Part shown: one piece after another, positions 23,900-32,356 of the stretch
Position numbering within the stretch: position 1 is the stretch's first letter
How the letters are laid out: each line of letters begins with the position of its first letter
Source of the DNA: Chloroflexota bacterium
GTDB taxonomy: Bacteria; Chloroflexota; Anaerolineae; Epilineales; SHYO01
DNA: 42,665 bases
Direction: 5' to 3'
Assembly (NCBI GenBank): GCA_009692745.1
Contig: SHYO01000011.1
Coordinates: forward strand, 1-42,665
Notes under the pieces: generated by a model
What the model was told of the DNA's origin: nothing
Databases searched by the model: none
The model's input: only the letters and a program-made list of their open reading frames with translations
Program-made: the position numbers and the translations under genes

Positions 23900-23946
23900 G
23901 AAATTCTGTAGGTGCGAAATTCTGTAGGTGCGGTTTTTAACCGCAC
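23900..23946. repeat. 16-base tandem duplication followed by a hairpin
   Basis: GAAATTCTGTAGGTGC occurs twice in tandem (23900-23915, 23916-23931); the second copy runs into the perfect hairpin GTGCGGTT-TTT-AACCGCAC (23928-23946). It looks like a remnant of an interspersed palindromic repeat, and it lies 27 bases before the Ycf48-like gene. Confidence 0.7.
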
Positions 23947-23973
23947 GCTTTTTGGCTAGTTTGAGGAAAATGC

Positions 23974-25494
23974 ATGGTTAAGAAGCTGGCGATAGTGCCA
24001 ATTCTGACTTGGGGCCTGGCAGCCTTATTCCTGTGCCTTTTTGATAAGAATTTGTTCGTTCAGGCTGCCAGCCGGACTGCCACCCTTGGGGCGACAATCA
24101 CTCCACTGCCGGTGGGCACGTGGGTGGTTTATCCCAACTCCCCTACTACCAACAATTTGCGCAGTGTGTCGTTGGCATCAGCCAATGAAGGCTGGGCTGT
24201 GGGCGATGGAGGAGTGCTTCTCCACTATTTGAATGGAACCTGGAGCGATGCTACGCCCACCAATGTTGGGGATTATCCACAGTTGACGTGGTATAGTATC
24301 TCGATGGCAGGCGCTTCGGCCGGATGGATTGTGGGCGAGTACTATGATAGTTCTATCCACGAAATGCGGGGGCTGCTGGCCCAATATGATGGCATAACCT
24401 GGACAATGCATATCGGTGAGGAAGTTACCTCCAACCAGGTCCCGATGAAACCGTTGCGCAGTATTTATATGGCTTCGGCGACAGAGGGATTTACCGTCGG
24501 CTTAAATGCCGAGATCGGTCATTTTGTCGATGGCTCGTGGCATAAAGAGGTACGGGATGGACCAAATTTTTATACCGTAGGTGGGGCGGATGCCCAGTGG
24601 GTTTGGCTTGGTGGAGACGAGGGCAAGCAGTTTTACCGCGATGCATCAGGGGATTGGCAGGGCGCCGGAGTCTGGACAGTAGCTACGGTCAACTCGACAT
24701 CGTTTGCCGATCGAGATTATGGCTGGTTCACGACGGACGGACCAGGGGTACTGCTTTACGATGCCTCTGTGAATGCCTGTCCGTTGGATTGTAAAACCCA
24801 GAATCACGTGGTTAATGGCCTGGTGGGGGTGCAGCTTCGCTCCGTGAAGCTGGTGAACCGGCTGGAGGGTTGGATGGTGGGGACGCAAGGGGTGATCCTA
24901 CATGGTCCAAACGACGATCCCTACGATAAATGGACTGTGGTGCGGCAAGCCAGCCAGGATGCCCCTACATTGAACAGTGTAGATATGGCGTCAAGCCGGG
25001 AAGGATGGATTGTAGGCGACCAGGGCGTCCTGTTACGTTATTCCTTGCCGCCAGAGCCAACCGCTACCGTTACGATCTCGCCAACGCCAACGAATACGGT
25101 TACGCCTATGCCTACTGTAACAGCGACTGGGACGCCCACGCCTACCATCACGCGCACGGCGACGCGCACAGCCACCCAAACGGCGACGGCAACCCTAAAT
25201 AGTACGGCGACTCAAACCGGCACGCCTTCTGCCACTGAGACAGTCACTGCTACGCGGACAGTTACTGCCAGCCCATCTGCGACTGCCACACAGACCGCTA
25301 CGACCACCCCGGCGACGACAGCGACGGCTATCCCACAAACTGCGACGGAAACCCCGACTGCATCGCTCACGCCCTCTGTAACGGCGACGCTAACGGCAAC
25401 ACCGTCTGTGACTGCTACCCCCACTGCTATGATACAGCCCACTGCCCGCCTGTTTCTGCCGTTGCTCTTTCGAGAGGGGCGGATAATTCGGTAG
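23974..25494 (+). CDS. Secreted Ycf48-like repeat protein with Thr/Pro-rich tail
   Basis: A signal peptide (MVKKLAIVPILTWGLAALFL) is followed by about six degenerate repeats of the form LRSVSLASANEGWAVGDGG, ending at residue 355. This is the BNR/Ycf48-type beta-propeller pattern (Ycf48 assists photosystem II assembly in cyanobacteria; here only the fold is implied). Residues 358-490 are nearly all Thr, Ala, Pro and Ser. The protein ends with ARLFLPLLFREGRIIR, a hydrophobic-basic end after the linker that may be a surface-retention signal. GAGGA stands 8 bases before the ATG. The gene is apparently monocistronic, after a terminator and repeat. Confidence 0.82.
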   Translation: MVKKLAIVPILTWGLAALFLCLFDKNLFVQAASRTATLGATITPLPVGTWVVYPNSPTTNNLRSVSLASANEGWAVGDGGVLLHYLNGTWSDATPTNVGDYPQLTWYSISMAGASAGWIVGEYYDSSIHEMRGLLAQYDGITWTMHIGEEVTSNQVPMKPLRSIYMASATEGFTVGLNAEIGHFVDGSWHKEVRDGPNFYTVGGADAQWVWLGGDEGKQFYRDASGDWQGAGVWTVATVNSTSFADRDYGWFTTDGPGVLLYDASVNACPLDCKTQNHVVNGLVGVQLRSVKLVNRLEGWMVGTQGVILHGPNDDPYDKWTVVRQASQDAPTLNSVDMASSREGWIVGDQGVLLRYSLPPEPTATVTISPTPTNTVTPMPTVTATGTPTPTITRTATRTATQTATATLNSTATQTGTPSATETVTATRTVTASPSATATQTATTTPATTATAIPQTATETPTASLTPSVTATLTATPSVTATPTAMIQPTARLFLPLLFREGRIIR

Positions 25495-25873
25495 GGAAAC
25501 AGGGTAAAGTTACCTGCCGCAGCCGGGCACAAGGTTTGACTGAGCCCTCCCATCTTCTCCTAACCTCGATACTGCCTCTGCAAAGCAGTTTCCCCAAGAT
25601 GAAAATTCGATGAGAAATTCCCTCAAATTGCCCGTATCCAGCATCACCCTCTCACGTTATAGCAGGGTGAATAACGGCGATCAGGGCGCCGATCAGCATG
25701 GTGGTGACCCCTGGGACATCGTGTAGAATTGCAACTTGCTTGAGAAAACAATCAAGGAGGTGAAAGTTATCGCATAGAGACACGTACCATGCAGCTCGAG
25801 AGGCAACCCTGGCCCAGGGGGAGACCTCACATCAGGCAGAAATCGAAGTATTACAAATTTTTGAGGAGACAAT
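25495..25873 (+). promoter_or_regulatory. Long untranslated leader of the surface protein gene
   Basis: This 379-base stretch has no supported gene. It contains a perfect anti-16S match (AAGGAGGTGA at 25754-25763) with no start codon at the right distance, and a short GC-rich hairpin (CCCTGGCCCAGGG near 25808). The true ribosome site GAGGAG lies 6 bases before the ATG at 25874. No riboswitch family was recognised. A long leader would fit a highly expressed surface protein mRNA. Confidence 0.45.
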
Positions 25874-28369
25874 ATGAAACACATGAAGAGATATTGGTTT
25901 ATCGTAATCGGCCTGGCTGCCCTGCTAGGCATGGTATTAGGGGCCACCAGCGTGGCCTCGGCAGATCCGGAACCGGGCCTACGCATCCAGGTGCCCGTGT
26001 TGGACAACACCACCTGCGAGACGTGGGTCACCATCCAGAACGTGGGTCACACCTTCTCCAAGGCAGTCATGGTTAGCTGGGGCAACCCTGGCCCTTGCCA
26101 GCCGCAAGCCCTCGGTCCTAACAAGGTAGAGTGCACCGGCCTGCTGAAACCCGGCTCGGCCTGGGTCTTCACCAAGGATCAGTTGCCCTCCGGCGCCAAG
26201 TCCGGTATCGTCTACTCCTTCGACGCCACTACCGATTCTAACAACAACGGCGTGGCGGATGCCGACGAAGCCTGCGAGGCATTCTTCGCAACTGCTTTCA
26301 ACTACAAGAACTGGCGCAATCTTGATGCATTCTATCGGAAGGGAGTTACATTTATCCCTTCAGGCGTATTCGCGGGGAATGGTATCCCTATCTCTGGTGG
26401 AGTGGCAGCAGCCGGTTCGCCGTTGGCGGTGGAAGTTGACCGCAAGTGCCCCGGCGACGTGACCCCCGGCTTCAATGCCAACGCCGCCTACACCGGCATC
26501 TCTGACCTGATGGAAGGCGTCTATGACCCGGTATACGGTGGCTTCGCCTACTACGTGCCGTTGATCTGGAACCAGGGACAGGGTGGCTACAACACCACCA
26601 TCTGGATTCAGAACTCCGGCGACGAATGCACCTCGATCGAGATCTACTTCCAACAGCAGGATCAGTGTCTGCACCCGATCATCGGCGAGATTCTCTTCCT
26701 GAGCCCTGGTGAGACCCGCGCCTTCAACCCCGGCACGATCGTGAACACCCCCTGGCAAGGCAGCGCCTGGATTCGCGCCAGCCAACCGCTGGGCATCGTG
26801 GTGGATGTGAAGGGTAAGGACATGTTCGGTTCCTACCGCGGCTTCCCCAGCCAGTTGCAGTATACGTTCAACGGCACGCCGTTCTACACCCCTGGCTCCT
26901 CGGTCAACTATGCCCCGTTGATCTATCGTGAGTTCAATGGTTGGCAGACCGGAATCCAGGTGCAGAACCTGAGCTCGATCGTGAACGCCAAGGTGAAGGT
27001 CTACTTCGTCGACCACGTGGGTGGCATCATCACCACGGTGGTGGACTGGATCTGCCCTCGCGGCAGCCAGACCTTCTTCCTGCCGGTGATCAACGGCTTG
27101 CCCGGCAACTATGTCGGCGCGGCGCGGGTGGAGTCCCAGAACTGGTGGACCCCTGGCGATCCGAGTGTAAAAGCCCCTGATGTGATGTCAGTGGTGAACG
27201 TGATCAAGTATGCCGATCAGAACAGCACCACGACCCCCCTGGAGATGGTGATGTACAACGCCGTCCAGGAGTGGGAATCCTTTGACTGGCAGGTAGGAGT
27301 GGCCGGTGGGATTAGAGGCGTCGGCATGTTGGGTGTGCCGCTGGTGGCTAAGGCCAAGTTCAACCAGGTCTACTCTGAGTTGGCGATCCAGAACATCAAC
27401 CCGAATCCCGGCTTCACCGATTTCGCCATCTATTTCTACGACCAGAACGGGTTGTTGGACTTCGTCTGCGAGAAGCTGAATGAGAAGCAGGTGGAATACA
27501 TCGATCTCAATAGCTGGGGCTATATCCCCCACGGCTTCCTGGGCTCGGTGATCATCAACGCCACCTACACCAGCCAGTCCGGCGGCTTCGGTTTGGGCGG
27601 TATCGCCATCGAGCGCATCGGCCGCGCGTTGACCGATCCGCAGATCAACGGGGACGAGTCGAAGGGCTATGAGATGTTCCCCGTGCTCTTCCCCCAGGCG
27701 ATAAACTTTGATTTTGAAGGTGAAGCGTCCTACTTCGATCCAGTCGTTTGCCCTGGCCAACCTGCCTGTTCTGTCGTAGTGATTGGTGTGGTGAAGGATG
27801 CGGCGGGCGTCCCTGTGGCCACCGGCACGGTGACGGCGTTGTTGGTAGGCCAGGCTCCTCCGGGTAATAACCCCCCGGTCGAGCTCCCGATTGGAACCTT
27901 CACAATTGATGCGGCTTCGACGCAGCAGTTGGGCGCTGGTGTTTATGTTCTGACGGTCCCTGGCAACTTCTATGTAAGGTTTAAGTTCGAGTCTGGTGGT
28001 GCGACTTTATTCTCACCAGTCTGGACTTTGCCCTGTGATGGTATACCGGTAACAGTTAACGCCACGCTGCCGACGACTCTCGCCACGGTAGCTGCCACAG
28101 TCCTGTGCGATGGGACCGGCAAGGCCGAGCAGGGCGTGAGGGTTCGCGTCAGCAGCGACGCTGGTGATGCTGCCAATACGATTCTAAAGAGTGGCTTGAC
28201 CAACGCCTCCGGCGTGGCGACGATTAGTGGCCTGCCTGTCGGCTCGCTTTTCGTGTGGCTGGACACCGATGATGACGGCGTTTATAATGATGAGGCTTCA
28301 TATGGTCTTAGCACCACAACGAAGGCCAACACGACTAATTCTCTGGCTTTCGACGCCTGTAACAACTAG
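25874..28369 (+). CDS. Large secreted protein, surface-layer candidate
   Basis: The 831-residue product has a classical signal peptide (MKHMKRYWFIVIGLAALLGM to an ASADPE cleavage area). The mature part shows three or four long, related segments, each opening with a VPL/APL motif and a W-x-x-x-IQN or IQVQN strand (LIWNQGQGGYNTTIWIQN, APLIYREFNGWQTGIQVQN, VPLVAKAKFNQVYSELAIQN), so it likely consists of tandem beta-sandwich domains. The C-terminus has two carboxypeptidase-regulatory or SdrD-like units (VVKDAAGVPVATGTV; NASGVATISGLPVGSLFVWL). Codon use is strongly biased to AAC, TTC, GGC and ATC, unlike neighbours, as expected of an abundant protein. I do not recognise a named family; surface-layer identity is an inference. 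A strong terminator follows. Confidence 0.7.
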   Translation: MKHMKRYWFIVIGLAALLGMVLGATSVASADPEPGLRIQVPVLDNTTCETWVTIQNVGHTFSKAVMVSWGNPGPCQPQALGPNKVECTGLLKPGSAWVFTKDQLPSGAKSGIVYSFDATTDSNNNGVADADEACEAFFATAFNYKNWRNLDAFYRKGVTFIPSGVFAGNGIPISGGVAAAGSPLAVEVDRKCPGDVTPGFNANAAYTGISDLMEGVYDPVYGGFAYYVPLIWNQGQGGYNTTIWIQNSGDECTSIEIYFQQQDQCLHPIIGEILFLSPGETRAFNPGTIVNTPWQGSAWIRASQPLGIVVDVKGKDMFGSYRGFPSQLQYTFNGTPFYTPGSSVNYAPLIYREFNGWQTGIQVQNLSSIVNAKVKVYFVDHVGGIITTVVDWICPRGSQTFFLPVINGLPGNYVGAARVESQNWWTPGDPSVKAPDVMSVVNVIKYADQNSTTTPLEMVMYNAVQEWESFDWQVGVAGGIRGVGMLGVPLVAKAKFNQVYSELAIQNINPNPGFTDFAIYFYDQNGLLDFVCEKLNEKQVEYIDLNSWGYIPHGFLGSVIINATYTSQSGGFGLGGIAIERIGRALTDPQINGDESKGYEMFPVLFPQAINFDFEGEASYFDPVVCPGQPACSVVVIGVVKDAAGVPVATGTVTALLVGQAPPGNNPPVELPIGTFTIDAASTQQLGAGVYVLTVPGNFYVRFKFESGGATLFSPVWTLPCDGIPVTVNATLPTTLATVAATVLCDGTGKAEQGVRVRVSSDAGDAANTILKSGLTNASGVATISGLPVGSLFVWLDTDDDGVYNDEASYGLSTTTKANTTNSLAFDACNN

Positions 28370-28426
28370 TACTTTCAGGCAAGCGGGCTAAGGTTGAAGC
28401 AGTTGTACTAAGGTTCAGTTAGACCA

Positions 28427-28462
28427 GCAGCCCTCAGGGAAACCTGAGGGCTGCTTTATTTT
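28427..28462 (+). terminator. Intrinsic terminator of the surface protein gene
   Basis: A perfect 12-bp stem (GCAGCCCTCAGG with its complement), GAAA tetraloop and TTTATTTT tail, 57 bases after the stop codon. Confidence 0.93.
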
Positions 28463-28688
28463 CATAGGCTCTGTGTCACCAATATGCTAATGATGGCCTT
28501 CATCTCGACGATGTCGCTCTCATTTCCCGTATGATTCGCGACCAGATATCTGACACCCCCGTCCGGCCGGAGGACATGCTGCTCAACATCATGGGTGGGT
28601 CCTTGGCGGCGGGATGTCAAAGATTTTCCGGTGGCACTACCACCCCTGGCCGGACAACACCGCATAGTCGCTAAATATCAATAATGCT

Positions 28689-28717
28689 TTGCGCCTTTAG
28701 CTGCCCTCTGCTATAAT
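28689..28717 (+). promoter_or_regulatory. Promoter upstream of the O-antigen ligase gene
   Basis: TTGCGC (28689-28694), 17-base spacer, TATAAT (28712-28717). The leader to the first start would be about 180 bases. Confidence 0.65.
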
Positions 28718-28901
28718 CGATTGAGCTAAAAGGCATGAGGCCAGCTAGATATCTGGGCCCGTTGTTTGCGGGCTAGACGGGTACCATCCTGGAACAAACT
28801 GAAATCTACGATTGGTGAGGTATCTCACCGTTATGTTGGTGAGAGAGATACTTCCGGTATGGCCAAACCTGATGGACAGGTAATTCCCAAAGGGTTAATT
28901 C

Positions 28902-30995
28902 TTGAGGACACGCCTGGGGATATTTTCCAAAGCAGCGAGCGAAGCTGCCTTCTTGGTGGCTTGTGTGACCGTACCGGTCTTTTTTAATTTTTACAGCAGA
29001 CGGTTGTTCGAGCCGGATAAAGGCGCCTGGTTGCGCACCCTTATTTTGTGCGGCCTGGTATTTTGGGGCGTCGGGGCACTGGAGTCGCGCGGGGAATCTC
29101 GGCGAGTTAAGGGGCGAAAGCGCCCCGAGGCTGAAGATAGCGCCCTGGTAGAACAGCAGACGCTGCCGCTGCTACGAAATCCTCTAATTTGGTCCATTAT
29201 TGCGTATCTACTTGCCTATTTAATTGCCACAGTGTTCTCGATCCAACCTGTATTAAGCTGGTGGGGCTCCTACGACCGGGCGGAAGGATTCATGGCCATC
29301 CTGGGGTATGGGGGAGCTTTTGGCCTGGGTTTAGCGGTATTGTCACGCCCTGGAGCCATAGGCCGGTTTTGGCGCGGCGTTTGTCTGACAGGCATAGCTG
29401 TGGCGTTTTACGCTGTGCTGCAACGGTTAGGATTAGACGCGGGGTTATGGGATATTCAAGAGCCAACGGTGCGGGTTTTTGGAACCTTTGGTAATCCGAT
29501 CTTTCTGGGCAGCTATTTACTGTTGGTTTTCCCGCTAACTCTGTTGGGCAGTTTAGGATACCCTTTTCCGGGGGAGAGCCGGCGCCCTGATAAGAGGGGA
29601 CGCCTGTTGTATGGCACAGGGGCAGCGCTCCAGGCGATTGGGTTAATTCTGACGCTCAGCCGGGGACCATTTCTGGGGTTGATAACGGAGATCGGTATTA
29701 TTTTGATCTTATGGGCTGTCTTGCAAGACAGGAAACGTCTCCTGGCCGGTGTTTTGGCGGCGGTTATCGTAATTGCCGGTGTGTTGCTGGTGGCCAGCCA
29801 GCCGGATGCTCCATTGAAATTTGCGCGAGATTTGCCCTATGCCGGGCGGCTGGTAGGGTCGTTGGATGCCACCTCTCGCACAAGTCAAACCCGATTACTT
29901 ACCTGGGGGGCGATTCTCAAGCTTCTAGACCGTGAACCAGCTCGCTGGTTGGTGGGATATGGTTCGGATACCCTGATATTGACCTTTGGGCAAGTTTTTC
30001 CCGAAGCCCTGGTTTCGTTATCCAATACTGTGGGTACGCTGTATGACCGGGCCCACAACGTGATCCTGGATGCGCTTTACACAGGGGGACTCCTGGGGGC
30101 TTTAGCGACCCTGGGAATCTACGCTTGTGCATTTGCGGCCGGGTTGCGCTACGTATGGCCTGCTGCACGCCGGTTCCAGTATATGTTACTATGGATACTG
30201 ATGGCCGGATTATCTTTGGCCGGGGGCGGAATAGCGCTCCTGGCGCCGGGACTAAACCCGTATTTCGGCATTCTGGCTGGTTTGGGATTGCTTGCTGGGG
30301 TGATCCTTTGGCTTATCTGGCATCCCTGGATGGAAACACGAGAGCCGAATGCTGCGGCAGAAAGTGACATAGCCGAAAAGTTGGGTAGGGAGCAGGATAG
30401 AGCAAAAATCAATTGGCCCATGATCGTTTTAATAGCTGCAATAGCCGGACACTTGGTGGAAATGCAGTTTGGGATTGCCATTGTGGCTACTTCTTTTCTG
30501 TTCTGGATTGAACTAGCTGTGCTGGTAATCCTACCACAATCAGTTTGGGGTAAAGATACCTATAGTCAACCTGCAGAGAGTGGTAACGGTGGGTTCTCCT
30601 GGATGTTTTGGGGCATGGTTACCGCGATTCTGATGATAACCTTTATCTTCGATTTTGTTACCCCTGAGATTAGCCTACGGAATGCCGGTGTCCCTATTGC
30701 GTTGTTGCTCTTTTTTACCTGGGTATCTGGTCTTATGTTATATAGTGCAGAGGAAAAATCAACAGAGAGGATCAAATTTGTGATCCTCTCACTTACTCTG
30801 ACAGGATTGTATTTTATACTGCACCTCCTGTTGGTGGCCGAAAAGCGAGGGGAATGGCTGTGGTGGGGTTACCAGGGGGTGCTGGTGTTGCTGTTACTGG
30901 TTTGGGCGGGGGGGGGGCAGCCACCTCCTTTGAGAGAGTGGGGAATGGACAGAAGCGGGGGTGGCGATACCTGGTTTATCTGGGCGGGGGAATAG
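28902..30995 (+). CDS. O-antigen ligase family membrane protein (5' part of a broken gene)
   Basis: The protein has a dozen membrane segments and the Wzy_C/O-antigen ligase pattern: a large outside loop with RVFGTFGNPIFLGSYLLL and, later, the loop containing YDRAHNVILDALYTGGLLG (His is the conserved catalytic candidate). It should join or polymerise lipid-linked glycans at the outer face. The frame runs through a G10 tract at 30908-30917 and ends 26 codons later in a low-complexity tail. The TPR domain that often follows in such proteins continues in another frame, so the native product is probably a single 960-residue protein. The TTG start at 28902 is uncertain. Confidence 0.85.
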   Translation: MRTRLGIFSKAASEAAFLVACVTVPVFFNFYSRRLFEPDKGAWLRTLILCGLVFWGVGALESRGESRRVKGRKRPEAEDSALVEQQTLPLLRNPLIWSIIAYLLAYLIATVFSIQPVLSWWGSYDRAEGFMAILGYGGAFGLGLAVLSRPGAIGRFWRGVCLTGIAVAFYAVLQRLGLDAGLWDIQEPTVRVFGTFGNPIFLGSYLLLVFPLTLLGSLGYPFPGESRRPDKRGRLLYGTGAALQAIGLILTLSRGPFLGLITEIGIILILWAVLQDRKRLLAGVLAAVIVIAGVLLVASQPDAPLKFARDLPYAGRLVGSLDATSRTSQTRLLTWGAILKLLDREPARWLVGYGSDTLILTFGQVFPEALVSLSNTVGTLYDRAHNVILDALYTGGLLGALATLGIYACAFAAGLRYVWPAARRFQYMLLWILMAGLSLAGGGIALLAPGLNPYFGILAGLGLLAGVILWLIWHPWMETREPNAAAESDIAEKLGREQDRAKINWPMIVLIAAIAGHLVEMQFGIAIVATSFLFWIELAVLVILPQSVWGKDTYSQPAESGNGGFSWMFWGMVTAILMITFIFDFVTPEISLRNAGVPIALLLFFTWVSGLMLYSAEEKSTERIKFVILSLTLTGLYFILHLLLVAEKRGEWLWWGYQGVLVLLLLVWAGGGQPPPLREWGMDRSGGGDTWFIWAGE

Positions 30996-31804
30996 TAGCT
31001 ATCATATTTAGTCTATGGATGAATCAACGACCTGTATTGGCGGACATGTACTTCCGCAGCGGTCTGATTTATTTGCAGGCGCATGACTGGCTGCGGGGCA
31101 ACGCTGCCTTTCAACAGGCGCTGGATTTAGCGCCATACCAGGATCACTACCGCCGGTTTCAAGATGAAGCTTCGATTGAGGCAGCCAGATCTTTGCCGCC
31201 AAGCCAGAAGGATGATTTAATGGATGAAGCCGAAGCTGCCCTACAAAAGGGAATTGCGGATAACCCGTTGAATGCGGCAGGTTTGGCTCGCCTCGGGTAC
31301 CATTTTCGTATTCGAGCTGCCTGGGCCGGTACCCCGGCTAGTCGACAATACTATCTTGACCTGGCGATGCGAATGTATGAAAAAGCGGTTATCCTGGGTC
31401 CGCGCAACGTGCCGATATTGGTTGAGGCAGCCGAGTTGTATGTCGATCGCAGCGACGTGGGCCGGGCTGCTGCGCTGGCCCAGGAGGCCTTACGGCTACA
31501 ACCCCGCTATGCGCCGGCTTACGCGCTTTGGGGTGACATCTACCTGCTCCGGGGAGACCTGGTCAATGCGGAAGCGGCCTATCGGCAAGCCTTGACAATT
31601 GACCCAACGCAGACTCTGCAGGAAAGGCTCAGAACGGTCCAGGAGAACTCTACCGACTCGCAGCGCCGTTTGGAACTGGCAGTGATATATAAGGTTTTGG
31701 GGAGACCAGCCGAAGCGTTACAGGAAGTGCGGCAAGCGATAGGATCGATGGATAATGGGCCTTTGCCCATAGCGCAGCAGATTTTGACCAGCTTGCAGCC
31801 TTGA
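30854..31804 (+). CDS. TPR-containing 3' part of the O-antigen ligase gene
   Basis: After a Gly-rich start that is out of frame with the ligase, this frame encodes a last membrane segment (GGGIVAIIFSLWMNQRPVLA) and about four TPR-like repeats (YFRSGLIYLQAHDWLRGNAA; LALWGDIYLLRGDLVNAEAAYR type). It overlaps the ligase frame by 142 bases and has no own ribosome site, so it is most likely the rest of the same gene. Adding one base to the G10 tract, or removing two, joins both frames. The first 20 codons before the G tract are therefore not real protein. Confidence 0.75.
   Translation: MAVVGLPGGAGVAVTGLGGGGAATSFERVGNGQKRGWRYLVYLGGGIVAIIFSLWMNQRPVLADMYFRSGLIYLQAHDWLRGNAAFQQALDLAPYQDHYRRFQDEASIEAARSLPPSQKDDLMDEAEAALQKGIADNPLNAAGLARLGYHFRIRAAWAGTPASRQYYLDLAMRMYEKAVILGPRNVPILVEAAELYVDRSDVGRAAALAQEALRLQPRYAPAYALWGDIYLLRGDLVNAEAAYRQALTIDPTQTLQERLRTVQENSTDSQRRLELAVIYKVLGRPAEALQEVRQAIGSMDNGPLPIAQQILTSLQP
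30908..30917 (+). repeat. Homopolymeric G10 tract at a frame change
   Basis: Ten Gs in a row inside the ligase/TPR gene. Such tracts are prone to slipped-strand mispairing and also to sequencing error. The ligase frame enters and the TPR frame leaves this tract. Confidence 0.9.
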
Positions 31805-31910
31805 TAGGTAAGACTCAGATTGGATGATAATTGGTTGGTTGGGGGTATAGACCTGTGGTATACTATATGCCTGATTGTGTTGGGTTCGTGAATCTTGGAT
31901 TAGGAGGATA

Positions 31911-32270
31911 ATGGAAACTAGTCTAGTATCATCTCTAGATGTGGCGCATTCTGTCGTGAATGCGGTCGAGAGCAAGAAGGGATCTGATATTCTGGTATTG
32001 GATTTACGATCGGTGTCTGTGATTGCCGACTTCTTTGTGATCGTCACAGGGGATAATGAGCGGCAGATCAAGGCTATCGCGGATCATATATTCGAAGATC
32101 TGAAAGAACAGGGAAAGTCTCCCTATCGCAAGGAGGGTTCTGCCGCCTCCGGTTGGGTGATCGTGGATTACAGTGATGTGGTAGTGCATATTTTCGCACC
32201 ACAAGAGCGTACCTACTATCAGTTGGAGCGACTTTGGAGCGAGGCTAATGTCGTAATGCGGATGGCCTGA
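31911..32270 (+). CDS. rsfS: Ribosome silencing factor RsfS
   Basis: This 119-residue protein binds ribosomal protein uL14 and blocks subunit joining in starvation. Family motifs are clear: DILVLDLRSVSVIADFFVI, GDNERQIKAIADHI, SPYRKEGSAASGWVIVDYSDVVVHIF and the final YYQLERLW. ATG at 31911 follows GGAGG with 4 bases spacing. The frame extends 36 bases upstream, but that start is weak. It is preceded by an intergenic stretch with a TATACT box at 31859. Confidence 0.95.
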   Translation: METSLVSSLDVAHSVVNAVESKKGSDILVLDLRSVSVIADFFVIVTGDNERQIKAIADHIFEDLKEQGKSPYRKEGSAASGWVIVDYSDVVVHIFAPQERTYYQLERLWSEANVVMRMA

Positions 32271-32356
32271 ATTTATCCAGAGGAAACCTCCTTAGAAATA
32301 TTCTCAAGCAACGCCCTTCAAAGATCATCATCAGGAAACCAGTTCAACCAATGACC

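Larger units (their letters stand above)
28370..28901 (+). other. 532-base region between surface protein and O-antigen ligase genes
   Basis: It holds the terminator (28427-28462), an open plus-strand frame without homology that I recognise (28468-28674), the ligase promoter (28689-28717) and a short hairpin (GGTGAG-GTAT-CTCACC near 28815). The reading frame has no good start signal and I do not call it a gene. Confidence 0.5.

Noticed and set aside
25620..25870. Possible riboswitch in the surface protein leader
   Set aside because: I compared it with the cyclic-di-GMP-I conserved core by eye and did not find it; only short generic hairpins are present.
25789..26076. Alternative plus-strand frame starting in the leader of the surface protein gene
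   Set aside because: No ribosome site at useful distance, overlaps the well-supported signal peptide start in another frame.
26360..27760. Two long minus-strand open frames inside the surface protein gene
   Set aside because: They are a by-product of strongly biased codon use (few stops in the antisense frame); the translations are low-complexity Asp/Val/Gly-rich and lack start signals.
28766..28987. Short open frame starting in the ligase leader
   Set aside because: It starts at a TTG without a ribosome site, overlaps the ligase frame and has no recognisable domain.
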